Of a stretch of DNA of 54,790 bases, positions 26,169-35,860 are shown piece by piece (positions within the stretch are counted from its first letter, which is position 1; each line of letters opens with the position of its first letter). Where the stretch lies: NCBI GenBank assembly GCA_015490755.1, contig WFXF01000060.1, positions 1 to 54,790 of the forward strand. The letters are read 5' to 3'. This DNA is from Gammaproteobacteria bacterium. Its GTDB lineage: Bacteria > Pseudomonadota > Gammaproteobacteria > JAADGQ01. The notes beneath the pieces were generated by a model, which searched no databases, had not been told where the DNA came from, and was given only the letters and a program-made list of their open reading frames with translations. The translations under genes and the position numbers were made by a program.

Positions 26169-26723
26169 TCAATTGCTTTCAAGGTACTCTTCCACAGCGG
26201 GCCTTAGAGATGTAAGGCCTGAGTTGATTCCAGTTTTTATTGCCTCTTCGGTTGTCTGTTTTTTGTTAAATTTTGCATCAATTGCAAACAGTGCACCGAT
26301 TCTGTTGCCACTGCCACAGTGCACCATTACAGGGTGTTCGGCATGTTCCTGAATAGCGTTCATCAACGCATTTGCGTTTTCTTTGGAGAGGCCACTTTTT
26401 CCTGCAACAGGAATGTTGATGTAATGCATGCCAAGCTCAGCCACTTTGCTGGCTTCATTCCAGGCTCCCGGTTCATTGATCGTGCGTAAATTAATGACTG
26501 TTTTGTAACCTGCTGCTTGTGCTTGCTCCAGTTGCTCTGGCGTAGGCTGACCACCTGTTAATACATTGGTTAGTGGGTTTTTTGCGTTGGGGATGTTAAT
26601 CATTTTCATTTGGGTGAGTTGTGTGGTTTGCTCAATCTGTGTGTTGGTTGCACTGTTACCTCCAGTGCAACCGCTAAGAATGGTTGCACCAAGAATTGCG
26701 GTGTAAAGTATCTTTTGGTTCAT
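26169..26723 (-). CDS. Lipoprotein with tyrosine/dual-specificity phosphatase-like domain
   Basis: A protein of 184 residues from the ATG at 26723 (MNQKILYTAILGATILSGC), which gives a clean lipobox LSGC with Cys19; the upstream extension is not signal-like. The domain (about 45-175) resembles DSP/PTP-like and DUF442 proteins: GGQPTPEQLEQAQAAGYKTVINLR and the P-loop HCGSGNR (C136, R141). The Cys and Arg needed for phosphatase chemistry are present. Location is predicted to be the periplasm, where phosphotyrosine substrates are not obvious. Relatives occur in sulfur-oxidising bacteria, with function unknown. Confidence 0.8.
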   Translation of the reverse strand: MNQKILYTAILGATILSGCTGGNSATNTQIEQTTQLTQMKMINIPNAKNPLTNVLTGGQPTPEQLEQAQAAGYKTVINLRTINEPGAWNEASKVAELGMHYINIPVAGKSGLSKENANALMNAIQEHAEHPVMVHCGSGNRIGALFAIDAKFNKKQTTEEAIKTGINSGLTSLRPAVEEYLESN

Positions 26724-26873
26724 TTTAGCACTGATCCATAATAGTTTGAGTTTAATAGGGCCATCAGGGTAACAGCAGATCATAATATTGACAGTGATTA
26801 TGTCACATAAATCTACCTGGTTACGTATAATGCCACCACAGCTTTGGTATAGAGATATAACCCTGATTAAATT

Positions 26874-27845
26874 CTACAGCTCTTTATTGAATAATCGCTG
26901 TTGTCGCTGGTTATTCAATATCGCTTCAGCTTTGGCACCCAGGTAGACATAAACTCCCAGACCAACCATTAAACCGATTGCTGCAAACATCATCCAGACA
27001 GCTTCGACCAACTGTTCACCATCGCCAAGTGCGCCTTTAAACATTAACAATAGGGATTCAATTGAAATTGCAATCAGTATTGCTGCAATAAAACGTGTAA
27101 TCGTTCGCCTTGTGGAGCTGTGGCGGAAGATATCTTTGTGCATGAGTACCTCTTCTTCCAGAGTTGTTTTCCCCAAGTCAAAAACAGCCAGCGCCAAGGT
27201 TAGGAAGATGATGGCACCAAAAGGCTTGAGGTAATAATCTTCGATTTCAGTTGTTTCTGAAAAGAGTGATAAAATCTCAGTGGTTGCTGAATAGAGAAGA
27301 ATGCCAACAACGGCAAAAAGCCCAATAGAAATGAAGGTGTAAATTCCTTTGAAGAGGGGTTCAAAGCGACGTCGTAACGTATCGCCCATTAAAAATTCCA
27401 ATGTTTCAGGCAGATCAATATCCACGACAATATAACCTTGAGTATTACCACTTTTGTCTTTTCGTTTTACTGCTGCTGAAACACAGAGATTACGACTTAC
27501 TGCCGAAAGGTAGGGTTCTGTGACAATGATTTCATCACTTTCTGATGCCATCAAATAATAAGGGCGTTGACTGCGGTCTTTATCCAGCCCTTTGTGGTTA
27601 GGGATATTACTGCCAGCTGGTACAATATTTTTACTGGTCTGCCGCCCATCATTGTCCAGTGTATAAAGTGTATTAACAAAAGGGTAGGTGCTATCCAGGT
27701 AATCGATAGTTTTTTGTTGAAATTTTAGTTCATAAAAAAGCTTCTCTTCCAGTATGCCTGATAAAATCGAAGCGAGTAGCTCGTGTATTGCACTGCGATA
27801 TTCGTGAAAGCGTTCAATAACACTGATGTAGCTCATTTCAGCCAT
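26874..27845 (-). CDS. Membrane protein with N-terminal PDC (Cache-like) sensor domain
   Basis: A 323-residue protein. Residues about 20-155 resemble a PDC/Cache sensor (PYYLMASESDEIIVTEPYLSAV and KSGNTQGYIVVDIDL). Four membrane helices follow at about 168-190, 208-228, 252-270 and 285-308, separated by a short acidic loop. No kinase, GGDEF or methyl-accepting domain is attached. AAGGA precedes the ATG. It lies downstream of prmC on the same strand. It may be a sensor acting through a partner protein; this is inference. Confidence 0.75.
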   Translation of the reverse strand: MAEMSYISVIERFHEYRSAIHELLASILSGILEEKLFYELKFQQKTIDYLDSTYPFVNTLYTLDNDGRQTSKNIVPAGSNIPNHKGLDKDRSQRPYYLMASESDEIIVTEPYLSAVSRNLCVSAAVKRKDKSGNTQGYIVVDIDLPETLEFLMGDTLRRRFEPLFKGIYTFISIGLFAVVGILLYSATTEILSLFSETTEIEDYYLKPFGAIIFLTLALAVFDLGKTTLEEEVLMHKDIFRHSSTRRTITRFIAAILIAISIESLLLMFKGALGDGEQLVEAVWMMFAAIGLMVGLGVYVYLGAKAEAILNNQRQQRLFNKEL

Positions 27846-27902
27846 CGATGGTTTTCCTTCTAAATAATATCTCTAGATATGGCATACGATGAATCGTTTG
27901 GT

Positions 27903-28760
27903 TCAATTTTCCTTGTGGGTAAGGCCTAATGTAACTCGGTCATTTCCACCAAAATCTTGAAATGTTGTGACATGCTTGTAGTTTCCCTGAGCCAGTAATT
28001 TACGTACAGCATCACCCTGATCGTAACCGTGCTCAAGAAGTAACCAACCATGATCCTTCAATGAAGATGGTGCAGTGGAAATAATTATTCGTATGTCGTC
28101 CAATCCATCTCTGCCGCTGATCAAGGCGCTACCGGGTTCAAATCTGACATCTCCTTGAGTTAAATGAATATCTTTCTCGGGAATATAGGGCGGGTTTGAG
28201 ACGATCATGTCAAACAGCTCTCCTGATAGCTGCTCAAGCCAGCTCCCTTTTATAAATTCGATATTATTGATTTCAAGTTGCTTTGCATTGGATCGTGCAA
28301 TTGCTAAGGCGTAGGGTGAACGGTCAACGGCATAAATATGGCAATTGGGTCGCTCACTGGCGATGGCTAATGCAATTGCACCCGAACCTGTTCCCAGGTC
28401 AGCAATTTTCCATTTTGCATGGTTTGGTATTTTTTCCAGTGCCAGTTCGACGAGCCGTTCGGTATCTGGCCGAGGGATTAATACATCTGTGCAAATATTA
28501 AGTTCTAAAGACCAGAAATCCCGTCTGCCGATCAAATAAGCAACGGGTTGCCCTGATAAGCGTTGTTTGATCAGTTTTTGGTAATCATTTTGTTGTTGGT
28601 CAGTGAGAGTATGCTCTGGCCATGAATAGATAAAACCGCGACTTTTATTAAGCACGTGACATAACAAAACTTCTGCATCAATGGTCGCTGTATCATGCTT
28701 TGAGGATAAAATGTTTTTAGCGCTTTTGAGAAGCGAGTCAACACTGTTGGTTTTAGCCAT
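27903..28760 (-). CDS. prmC: PrmC, release-factor glutamine methyltransferase
   Basis: A 285-residue SAM methyltransferase with motif [14 protein letters not shown] and the N5-glutamine-methylase motif NPPYIPE. The N-terminal helical domain binds the release factor. It methylates the Gln of the GGQ loop in RF1 and RF2. In most gammaproteobacteria it follows prfA; here it follows the DUF188 gene, overlapping it by eight bases (ATGGCTAA). Confidence 0.94.
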   Translation of the reverse strand: MAKTNSVDSLLKSAKNILSSKHDTATIDAEVLLCHVLNKSRGFIYSWPEHTLTDQQQNDYQKLIKQRLSGQPVAYLIGRRDFWSLELNICTDVLIPRPDTERLVELALEKIPNHAKWKIADLGTGSGAIALAIASERPNCHIYAVDRSPYALAIARSNAKQLEINNIEFIKGSWLEQLSGELFDMIVSNPPYIPEKDIHLTQGDVRFEPGSALISGRDGLDDIRIIISTAPSSLKDHGWLLLEHGYDQGDAVRKLLAQGNYKHVTTFQDFGGNDRVTLGLTHKEN

Positions 28761-29199
28761 GTTTAGTTAAAATTTTATCCAGATGGTTAGCAAAAGATTG
28801 TCGATCACTTTGGCTGAGTGTGGGTGGTCCACCTGTGTGAACTCCACTGCCTCGTAATGTCTCCATAAAATCTCTCATATTTAAACGTGCCTTAATGCTG
28901 TTTGCAGAATAGAGTTCACCTCGCGGATTAAGTGCATATGCTCCTTTTTCAATCACTTCATCAGCCAAAGGAATGTCACTTGTGATGACGAGATCACCCG
29001 TACTAGCTCTTTTGACAATCTCATTGTCAGCGACATCAAATCCCGGCGGGACTTGAATTGATGTTATGTTCGGTGCGGGTGGTGTACGTATTGGCTGGTT
29101 TGCGACGAGTGTAAGCTGCACTCCAGTACGCTGCGCTGCGCGGAACAAAATCTCTTTGATCACGACAGGGCATGCATCGGCATCGACCCATATTTTCAT
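28753..29199 (-). CDS. YaiI/YqxD-family (DUF188) protein
   Basis: A protein of 148 residues from ATG 29199; the frame extends 25 codons upstream, but family homology begins at [18 protein letters not shown]. The DxDACP start and the later [15 protein letters not shown] and DFMETLR blocks identify DUF188, a predicted PIN-like metal-binding fold, possibly an RNA-cleaving enzyme. Function is not established. It is divergent from the DUF3108 gene and overlaps prmC. Confidence 0.9.
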   Translation of the reverse strand: MKIWVDADACPVVIKEILFRAAQRTGVQLTLVANQPIRTPPAPNITSIQVPPGFDVADNEIVKRASTGDLVITSDIPLADEVIEKGAYALNPRGELYSANSIKARLNMRDFMETLRGSGVHTGGPPTLSQSDRQSFANHLDKILTKHG

Positions 29200-29295
29200 T
29201 TTTTGATATTCACTCCAAAACATGTGGTTGAAAGCACTCATGATATATCGTAGCCTGATCATAATTCTACCCAAGTCATAGTGAAACCTTACTGT

Positions 29296-30021
29296 ATGAA
29301 ACGGATTATTTTTTCTTTGTTTATGGGAAGTGCTTTTCTTTTTGGCTTTGTGCCACTTGCCAAAAGTGCTTCGTTTCCCGAAAGCTTCGAAGCTGTTTAC
29401 GCTCTCAAAAAAGGCTTTATTACATTTGGTGAGACTCGTCGTACCTTGAAAAATCTGGAGCAGGGGCGTTTTTCATATGAATCTAAAACAAAACCAACCG
29501 GGTTTGCTGCGTTTTTTGTGGAAGGACGAGTTTCAGAAAAAAGCATCTGGAAATTTCAAGATGGGCATTTACAACCATTGGAATTCAGCTATTTGAATAC
29601 GGGTGGAGGTAAAAAGCGGGAGGTGGAGTTGAAGTTTGATTGGCAAACCAAAAAAGTGACTAATCGGGTCAATGGTGATCCCTGGACCATGGTGTTGACT
29701 GATGGAACGCTAGATAAATTACTTTACCAGCTTAGTTTGATGCATGATCTGGCCGCAGGTAAAGAGCAGATGACGTATACTATTGCGGATGGTGGAAAAC
29801 TAAAAACTTATGATATTCGTGTGCGTGGTGATGAAGTTATCGAAACGCCTGCGGGAAAATTTGAAACCGTCATAGTGGCTCGTGAAGGTAATGAACGCAG
29901 CACAACAATGTGGTGTGCGAAGTCCTTAAACTATCTTCCTGTAAAAATTCAACAGATTGAAGCGGATGGTAACCGTTTTTCAGCAGAGCTGAGTCAAGTG
30001 AAAGGGTTGCCTGCTTGGTAG
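29296..30021 (+). CDS. Secreted DUF3108-domain protein
   Basis: A protein of 241 residues from the ATG at 29296 ([20 protein letters not shown]), a better signal-peptide start than GTG 29281. The signal peptide ends at about AKSA|SFP. The mature part is a DUF3108 beta-barrel-like domain: [19 protein letters not shown], a KTVTNRVNG-like block and [15 protein letters not shown]. Such periplasmic proteins are of unknown function, probably lipid- or envelope-related. It is usually found near purine genes in relatives; not so here. Neither candidate start has a good ribosome site. Confidence 0.85.
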   Translation: MKRIIFSLFMGSAFLFGFVPLAKSASFPESFEAVYALKKGFITFGETRRTLKNLEQGRFSYESKTKPTGFAAFFVEGRVSEKSIWKFQDGHLQPLEFSYLNTGGGKKREVELKFDWQTKKVTNRVNGDPWTMVLTDGTLDKLLYQLSLMHDLAAGKEQMTYTIADGGKLKTYDIRVRGDEVIETPAGKFETVIVAREGNERSTTMWCAKSLNYLPVKIQQIEADGNRFSAELSQVKGLPAW

Positions 30022-30046
30022 CATCATATCTGTTAAACTCACACCA

Positions 30047-30102
30047 TCTCCTCTTCCTTGGTATACCCCATACAAAATTGGGTTAGCGGAAGAGTCAGGA
30101 GA
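30047..30102. repeat. Long imperfect hairpin at a convergent boundary
   Basis: TCTCCTCTTCC (30047-30057) pairs with GGAAGAG...AGGAGA (30088-30102) with a four-base bulge, and an inner ACCC/GGGT stem lies in the loop. It falls between the converging DUF3108 and histidine-kinase genes. No U-tract follows, so termination is possible but not typical. Confidence 0.35.
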
Positions 30103-30145
30103 AGCATTAGCAGGAGATATTGTGAGAGGAGGAGTGGTTTCAGGG

Positions 30146-31747
30146 TTAAATATTTTCTGCAATAGAAGGGTATGTTTCAAATGTGGTTTTTTCTTTTGAA
30201 AAATGAGCAACCTGATTTTTCTCGTTTATAGGGAGTGGGATAAGAATTGTAAATGTAGTGCCTTCATTAATTTCACTATGAACATTAATCTTTCCTCCCA
30301 TAAGCTGGCATAGGCGTTGGCTGATTGCTAGCCCTAAACCTGTTCCGCCATAGTTGCGGGTAATGCTCATATCTGCTTGATAAAATTCATCAAATATATG
30401 GTTTTTTTGGGATTCACTCATGCCAATACCTGTATCATGCATTGTTATCATGAGTTCCTCTTTTTTGTGGTGAACATTTAGTGTAATTTTACCACATGTA
30501 GTAAATTTACATGCATTGCTTAATATGTTTAAGATAATTTGTTGCAGTTTTGCGTCATCAATGTAAAGCACCTCGGTTGTATGTTGTTCGATATTGAAAG
30601 TCAGGTTGTTGTCGTTTTTTAGTGCTAGAGGCCTGGCAATATCAATTGTGTGATTAATCAGTTTGTTTAGGTCTGTCTGTATAATGCAAACTTCAGCATA
30701 CCCTGCTTCTATTTTAGCAAGGTCAAGAATGCTGTTGATTAACTTCAATAGATCATCAGAAGCGGCTAATACACGTTGCAAATCTTTAGATATATCTGTG
30801 TTAGGGTCAAGCTCTTCAATGCTCATTTCTGTGTAGCCGATAATGGCATTGATTGGAGTTCTCAGTTCATGACTCATGTTTGCAAGAAAGTCAGACTTCA
30901 AACGAGTGGCTTTAAGTGCTTTGTCTCGTGCAATCACCAGCTCTCGAGTCCGTTCGGCAACCTGTATTGACAGTATTTTTTTTTGGTTTAATAGTTTTTC
31001 TTGCCGATCATCCAGTGTTTCCATCATACGATTGAATGCCTGGGCGATAATATTGACTTCGGCAGAGCCTTTAACATTTGAGCGTACATTTTTTTTGCCA
31101 GATTCAGCGCTGTCCATTGCTTTTGAAATTTTACTTAACGGGGTGGTGATATGACTGGCAATGATATGTAATAGGGCAAGAAAAAATGGGGCTAATATTA
31201 GTGAGATAATAATATTTTCAATGAATGCTTTACGCCAGATTATTGGTAATGCAGACAGGCCGATCACCACATGCACATTACCTAAAAAAAGAGGGCCATT
31301 TCCGTCATATTTAGAGCGTTTGTGCGCATAAACAGAGTTGATAAAATGAAGTGTTTTATCTGTTTCCTTTATGAGTTGTGGTTTTGTGGTTTTGTATATT
31401 TTATCAAGGTACCAATCGCTTTGCTGGCCTTTTCGTAATAAAACCCTGCCCTTGGCATTATAAACTCCAACATGATCTACTGTTGAAAGTGCTAAAGTTG
31501 CATCGGCAAAATCAATGGCACTCTGCTTGTTTCCAGACTCTAGAGCCAATGCACTTTGATTGGAAAAGTTACTTGTAATCTGATGCCCTTCATTAACCAG
31601 ATAGGTGTAAAAACGTTTTTTTTCCAGCCATGCTGTGGTAAGTGATGCAATGATGATCAATAATATACTGCCGACTGAAAACACAAGCATGAGTTGCTTG
31701 CGTATTGTTAAGTGATCAGGAAAAAGGTATTTGAGGATGAAATCCAT
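30146..31747 (-). CDS. Membrane sensor histidine kinase
   Basis: A 533-residue protein: TM1 (about 20-42), a periplasmic CHASE8-like sensor (to about 175), TM2 (about 178-200), HAMP (about 200-255), coiled linker, HisKA with FLANMSHELRTPIN, and a HATPase domain with N-box ILNILSNACKF, G1 DTGIGM and G2 GGTGLGLA. It autophosphorylates on the His of the H-box. There is no receiver domain and no response-regulator gene in the window. It is the last gene after ttcA-argA, 13 bases beyond argA. Signal unknown. Confidence 0.92.
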   Translation of the reverse strand: MDFILKYLFPDHLTIRKQLMLVFSVGSILLIIIASLTTAWLEKKRFYTYLVNEGHQITSNFSNQSALALESGNKQSAIDFADATLALSTVDHVGVYNAKGRVLLRKGQQSDWYLDKIYKTTKPQLIKETDKTLHFINSVYAHKRSKYDGNGPLFLGNVHVVIGLSALPIIWRKAFIENIIISLILAPFFLALLHIIASHITTPLSKISKAMDSAESGKKNVRSNVKGSAEVNIIAQAFNRMMETLDDRQEKLLNQKKILSIQVAERTRELVIARDKALKATRLKSDFLANMSHELRTPINAIIGYTEMSIEELDPNTDISKDLQRVLAASDDLLKLINSILDLAKIEAGYAEVCIIQTDLNKLINHTIDIARPLALKNDNNLTFNIEQHTTEVLYIDDAKLQQIILNILSNACKFTTCGKITLNVHHKKEELMITMHDTGIGMSESQKNHIFDEFYQADMSITRNYGGTGLGLAISQRLCQLMGGKINVHSEINEGTTFTILIPLPINEKNQVAHFSKEKTTFETYPSIAENI

Positions 31748-31760
31748 TTATAGAGTCGCT

Positions 31761-33083
31761 CTAGATGATTTTTAAGAAGATTTTTGATTGGCGCTGGTAG
31801 TTGTAGAGTGATTGCTTCGATGTGGGTAATTTATCCAGTGATGCGGGTTTAAAGCCTCGCTCTTGAAACCAGTGTAATGTCCGCGTGGTCAGTACAAAAA
31901 GCTGCTTAATGGTCTGTTTTTTGCTCTCTTTCTCAACTTGTTTTAATAGTGTTTCTCCATGATTCATATTTTGATAATCAGGGTGAACCGCCAGACAAGC
32001 CAGTTCGGCTGTCTGCTCTTCCGGATATGGGTAAAGTGCTGCGCAGGCGATGATCATGCCATCACGTTCGATAACGGTGAAATGGTCTATTTCCATTTCA
32101 AGCTTTTCCCGTGAGCGACGCAGCAGAATGCCCTCTTCTTCAAGTGGTGTAATCAGTTCAAGGATGCCACATATATCATCAATGGTTGCTTGTCGGGTAT
32201 TTTGGTAATCGTCGCTGGAGATGAGAGTTCCAACTCCATCGCGGGTAAACAGTTCTTGAAGCAATGCACCTTCAGTTTGGCGATGGATCAAGTGAGTACG
32301 GCGAACACCTCGTTGGCACGCATCAATGGCTCGCTTCAGATCAGATCTGCTCTCTTCATCAAGAGACTTTTGATCAGCCAATATTTTTTTTGCTGTCGTT
32401 GTTGTCAGATGGCGAATGAGTTGTTGCTTATGGTCAAGAATTCCTCTGTTTTCAATCAGACATAATAGCTTTTCTGCTTTAATTGATGTTGCAACAGCAG
32501 TGGCCACTTCGATTGCAGTAAGGTTAAATATCTCACCTGTGGGAGAATAACCTAATGGTGAAAGTAAAATGATTGCACCGTGATCCAGGTGGTGACTGAT
32601 TGCTTTATGGTTAATGCGTCGAACTTCACCTGTATATTGAAAATCGATGCCATCTTTTATTCCGAGTGGCTGTGCTGTTACAAAATTGCCGGATATGACT
32701 TGAAGTGATGCGCCCGCCATGGGGGAGTTTGCAATACCCATGGAAAGCAAGGATTCAATCTCAAGCCGGACATGACCTACAGCATCTTTAACAAAAGGTA
32801 GTGCTTCTTTGTGTGTGATGCGCAATCCATTTGTATAGGTTATTTGGGATTGATGCTCTTTGAGGCGCTGTTCAATTTGAGGTCTGGCTCCATGAACAAG
32901 CACCATACGGATTCCCAGGCTATTGAGCAAGGCAATGTCGTGGATGAAATTGGGAAAGTCTTTTGATGCGACCATTTCACCATCAAAGGTAATTACAAAT
33001 GTACGTCCACGAAAGGCGTATATATAAGGTGATGCATTGCGAAACCAGGTTACAAATTCAAGAGGCTTAATAATATCTGACAT
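31761..33083 (-). CDS. argA: ArgA, amino-acid N-acetyltransferase (N-acetylglutamate synthase)
   Basis: A protein of 440 residues from ATG 33083, which overlaps the ttcA stop as TGATG; a GTG one codon earlier is possible. It has the amino-acid-kinase-like regulatory domain (TFVITFDGEMVAS, LVHGARPQIEQRL; about 1-290) and the C-terminal GNAT domain (ELACLAVHPDYQNMNHGETLLK). This is the E. coli-type ArgA layout. It acetylates glutamate as the first step of arginine synthesis; the family is inhibited by arginine. Confidence 0.95.
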   Translation of the reverse strand: MSDIIKPLEFVTWFRNASPYIYAFRGRTFVITFDGEMVASKDFPNFIHDIALLNSLGIRMVLVHGARPQIEQRLKEHQSQITYTNGLRITHKEALPFVKDAVGHVRLEIESLLSMGIANSPMAGASLQVISGNFVTAQPLGIKDGIDFQYTGEVRRINHKAISHHLDHGAIILLSPLGYSPTGEIFNLTAIEVATAVATSIKAEKLLCLIENRGILDHKQQLIRHLTTTTAKKILADQKSLDEESRSDLKRAIDACQRGVRRTHLIHRQTEGALLQELFTRDGVGTLISSDDYQNTRQATIDDICGILELITPLEEEGILLRRSREKLEMEIDHFTVIERDGMIIACAALYPYPEEQTAELACLAVHPDYQNMNHGETLLKQVEKESKKQTIKQLFVLTTRTLHWFQERGFKPASLDKLPTSKQSLYNYQRQSKIFLKII

Positions 33084-33961
33084 CACTCTGACCTCATTGG
33101 TTGAATTGTGGTGGTTTGAGGGGGAGTAGTAGAAGGGAACGCAAACGGGTCATATTGCTCTTCTTCTAGCAAAAGATCAGAACCATTGGCTGTGATACGT
33201 GCCGCATCAAGGTCTTTAAAACTCCAAAGATTTCTATCCATGAGCTGGCTGATCTGAATATTACCAATAGCACTGAGTAAATTACTCGGAATTTTAGGGT
33301 TTTCCTGACTGAGGCTTGCAATCAGTTGTTTGACTCTCTGGCGTGTAAGATGATCTTGCGAGCCACACAAATTGCAGGGAATGATCGGGAAGTTGCGCTC
33401 CTTGGCATATTCAACAATATCTTTTTCCTGACAGTAAACCATGGGACGAATCAGAATGTGCCGTTTATTATCAGTGAGTAGTTTGGGGGGCATGGAGCGT
33501 ATCTGGCCTGAATACATCATTGACATCAGGGTCGATTCAATCAGGTCGTCGCGGTGGTGTCCCAGTGCAATTTTGGTGAAGCCATTTTTTTCGGCATAAT
33601 GATAGATATTGCCACGCCGTAGTCGTGAACATAGCGAGCAGTAATTTTTTCCCTCAGGAATTTTGTCTTTAACAATAGAGTAGGTGTCACGCTTGAGGGT
33701 TTCATGAGGAATTTTATGATCATCAAGCCACTGGCGCATCAATGTATCATCCCATCCTGGCTGAGATTGATCGAGTGTGAACGCAAAAATTTCATAACGG
33801 TTGCGTGGACGTTTATTTAGTTTGTTGAGAACGCTAAGCAGTGTATAGGAATCTTTTCCACCGGACAGGCAGACCATGATGCGGTCACCTTTTTGGATCA
33901 TGCCGTAATCGGCAATGGCTTTGCTGGTGTAGTGTAAAAGTTTTTTTTCAACTTTAGACAA
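33083..33961 (-). CDS. ttcA: TtcA, tRNA 2-thiocytidine(32) synthetase
   Basis: A 292-residue PP-loop ATPase with [12 protein letters not shown] (about 31-42) and two CxxC pairs (CSLC near 113 and CNLC near 198) that hold the Fe-S cluster. It thiolates C32 in certain tRNAs. The start is TTG with GAGG ten bases upstream; no ATG gives the family N-terminus. It is divergent from radA and overlaps argA by one base. A short Pro/Thr-rich tail closes the protein. Confidence 0.94.
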   Translation of the reverse strand: MSKVEKKLLHYTSKAIADYGMIQKGDRIMVCLSGGKDSYTLLSVLNKLNKRPRNRYEIFAFTLDQSQPGWDDTLMRQWLDDHKIPHETLKRDTYSIVKDKIPEGKNYCSLCSRLRRGNIYHYAEKNGFTKIALGHHRDDLIESTLMSMMYSGQIRSMPPKLLTDNKRHILIRPMVYCQEKDIVEYAKERNFPIIPCNLCGSQDHLTRQRVKQLIASLSQENPKIPSNLLSAIGNIQISQLMDRNLWSFKDLDAARITANGSDLLLEEEQYDPFAFPSTTPPQTTTIQPMRSE

Positions 33962-34097
33962 CGGAATATGGCCTCTGCAGGTTTAAAGATATAATCTAAA
34001 TCTATTTTATAATAGTTTTGGTTTGTATGTGATGTGAATATCTCACTAAATAAATTTACCCACTTAATGTGGTAAGAAATGTGGTAAAGGAAAACAG

Positions 34098-35453
34098 ATG
34101 CGTGAAAAGCTGGCTTATTATTGCTCCGAGTGTGGTGCATCATTTCCTAAATGGTCAGGGCAATGTTCTGATTGTGGTGCCTGGAATAGTTTGAGTGAAA
34201 CGATTGTAAGCAGGAAGAAGGTTGATGATCGTGGTCGATTTGCAGGCTATGCGGGTGCTGAGTCGGCGATTCAGCCACTTAATGAAGTTGGTGTCAAAGA
34301 AGTTGCACGTATACCCACAGGGATATTCGAGCTGGATCGGGTTTTGGGTGGTGGCTTGGTAATGGGGTCGGTTGTGTTGCTTGGTGGTGACCCCGGAATA
34401 GGTAAATCAACTCTGTTATTGCAGGGAATCGTTTCATTAGGTGAGAGTTGCTCAACACTCTATGTGACGGGGGAGGAGTCTTTGCAGCAGGTGGGGCTCA
34501 GGGCGCGACGTCTAGATCTTCAGGGCGCAAATTTAAGATTGCTGAGCGAGACTCGGGTTGAGCGTATTCTGGATCACGCCAAACATGAAAAGCCCAATGT
34601 CATGGTGATAGATTCTATACAGACCGTCTATTCAGATGCGCTGCAGTCTGCTCCCGGAGCGGTTGCTCAGGTGAGAGAGAGCGCCGCGCAGCTGGTACGT
34701 TTTGCCAAACAGACCAATACTGCAATATTTCTGGTCGGGCATGTTACCAAAGATGGAGCGCTGGCAGGGCCACGGGTACTGGAGCATATGGTTGATACAG
34801 TGCTCTATTTTGAAGGGGATACAGGTAGTCAGTTTCGTATGATTCGGGCGATTAAAAATCGTTTCGGAGCGGTGAATGAGTTGGGTGTGTTTGCCATGAC
34901 TGAAAAGGGTTTGCGTGAAGTCACGAATCCATCGGCTATTTTTTTATCTCGTCATGAGAAAGCATCGGGCAGCGTTATTATGGTGACGCGTGAAGGCAGT
35001 CGGCCTTTATTAGTGGAAGTGCAGGCGCTTGTGGCGGAGAGTCATATGGGAAATCCGCGGCGTGTCACTGTGGGGCTGGATCAAAATCGTCTGGCAATGT
35101 TATTGGCAGTTTTACATCGTCATGGTGGTGTTGTGATGTACGATCAGGATGTATTTGTAAATGTAGTGGGTGGCGTGCGTGTTACGGAAACCGGTGCTGA
35201 CTTGGCGTTGTTATTGGCGGCTATTTCCAGTTTGCGTGATTATGTATTGCCACAAGATTTGATTGTTTTTGGTGAGGTGGGGCTGGCTGGAGAAATTCGG
35301 CCGGTTCAGGGAGGGGAGGATCGTTTGAAAGAGGCAGTCAAACATGGTTTTACCAAGGCAATTGTACCCGCATCAAATGTACCTAAACGAAAAATAGAAG
35401 GCCTCAATATTATGGCGGTTAATAACTTGCGTGAAGCAATTTCTCAAATTTAG
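34098..35453 (+). CDS. radA: RadA/Sms recombination ATPase
   Basis: A 451-residue protein with an N-terminal zinc finger (CSECGASFPKWSGQCSDCG), a RecA-like core with Walker A GGDPGIGKST, the RadA-specific KNRFG motif, and a C-terminal Lon-protease-like domain lacking the catalytic Ser (VNVVGGVRVTETGADLALLLA). It helps branch migration in recombination repair. AAGGA precedes the ATG. A 10-bp sequence AATGTGGTAA occurs twice, 12 bp apart, just upstream (34066-34087). Confidence 0.96.
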   Translation: MREKLAYYCSECGASFPKWSGQCSDCGAWNSLSETIVSRKKVDDRGRFAGYAGAESAIQPLNEVGVKEVARIPTGIFELDRVLGGGLVMGSVVLLGGDPGIGKSTLLLQGIVSLGESCSTLYVTGEESLQQVGLRARRLDLQGANLRLLSETRVERILDHAKHEKPNVMVIDSIQTVYSDALQSAPGAVAQVRESAAQLVRFAKQTNTAIFLVGHVTKDGALAGPRVLEHMVDTVLYFEGDTGSQFRMIRAIKNRFGAVNELGVFAMTEKGLREVTNPSAIFLSRHEKASGSVIMVTREGSRPLLVEVQALVAESHMGNPRRVTVGLDQNRLAMLLAVLHRHGGVVMYDQDVFVNVVGGVRVTETGADLALLLAAISSLRDYVLPQDLIVFGEVGLAGEIRPVQGGEDRLKEAVKHGFTKAIVPASNVPKRKIEGLNIMAVNNLREAISQI

Positions 35454-35496
35454 TGGTGTGGCTTCATTAATGTAGTGCTCTTCGAGATAAAAAAGC

Positions 35497-35525
35497 TTGC
35501 AATCACTGCTATGGTTTCGTATTGT
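35497..35525 (+). promoter_or_regulatory. Promoter of the first initiator tRNA gene
   Basis: TTGCAA (35497-35502), a 17-base spacer and TATTGT (35520-35525) form a sigma-70-type promoter. The following GTGCGCCG is a GC-rich discriminator, as expected for stringently controlled stable-RNA promoters. The same boxes occur before the second tRNA gene. Confidence 0.65.
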
Positions 35526-35537
35526 GTGCGCCGTTGA

Positions 35538-35614
<77 letters not shown>

Positions 35615-35625
35615 AACTTTTTTGT

Positions 35626-35648
35626 CTTGACAGTTCAAGGTTTTTTTT
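35626..35648 (+). terminator. Weak terminator-like hairpin between the two tRNA genes
   Basis: CTTGA/TCAAG forms a five-base stem around CAGT, followed by a G and eight T residues. The stem is short, so termination may be partial. Confidence 0.4.
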
Positions 35649-35658
35649 GAGGAAAAGC

Positions 35659-35687
35659 TTGCAATCGTAGCTTTGGTTTCGTATTGT
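35659..35687 (+). promoter_or_regulatory. Promoter of the second initiator tRNA gene
   Basis: TTGCAA (35659-35664) and TATTGT (35682-35687) are 17 bases apart, duplicating the boxes of the first promoter. The discriminator GTGCGGC is again GC-rich. Confidence 0.65.
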
Positions 35688-35700
35688 GTGCGGCAGTTGA

Positions 35701-35777
<77 letters not shown>

Positions 35778-35785
35778 AATTTTCA

Positions 35786-35809
35786 GCCTCGATTTTTCGG
35801 GGCTTTTTT
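35786..35809 (+). terminator. Rho-independent terminator after the tRNA pair
   Basis: GCCTCGA and TCGGGGC form a seven-base stem (one G-U) around TTTT, followed directly by six T residues. It ends tRNA transcription nine bases after the second CCA. Confidence 0.8.
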
Positions 35810-35822
35810 ATGAAGTATTTTT

Positions 35823-35847
35823 AAAATGGGCCTTATGGCCCATTTTT
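35823..35847 (+). terminator. Second strong terminator before rimP
   Basis: AAAATGGGCC and GGCCCATTTT pair perfectly around TTAT and merge into a T run. It lies about 15 bases before the rimP start. With two terminators between the tRNAs and rimP, the operon must rely on read-through or a promoter within this gap; in E. coli, NusA-controlled termination occurs at this place. Confidence 0.75.
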
Positions 35848-35860
35848 TGTTTTGAGAGTC

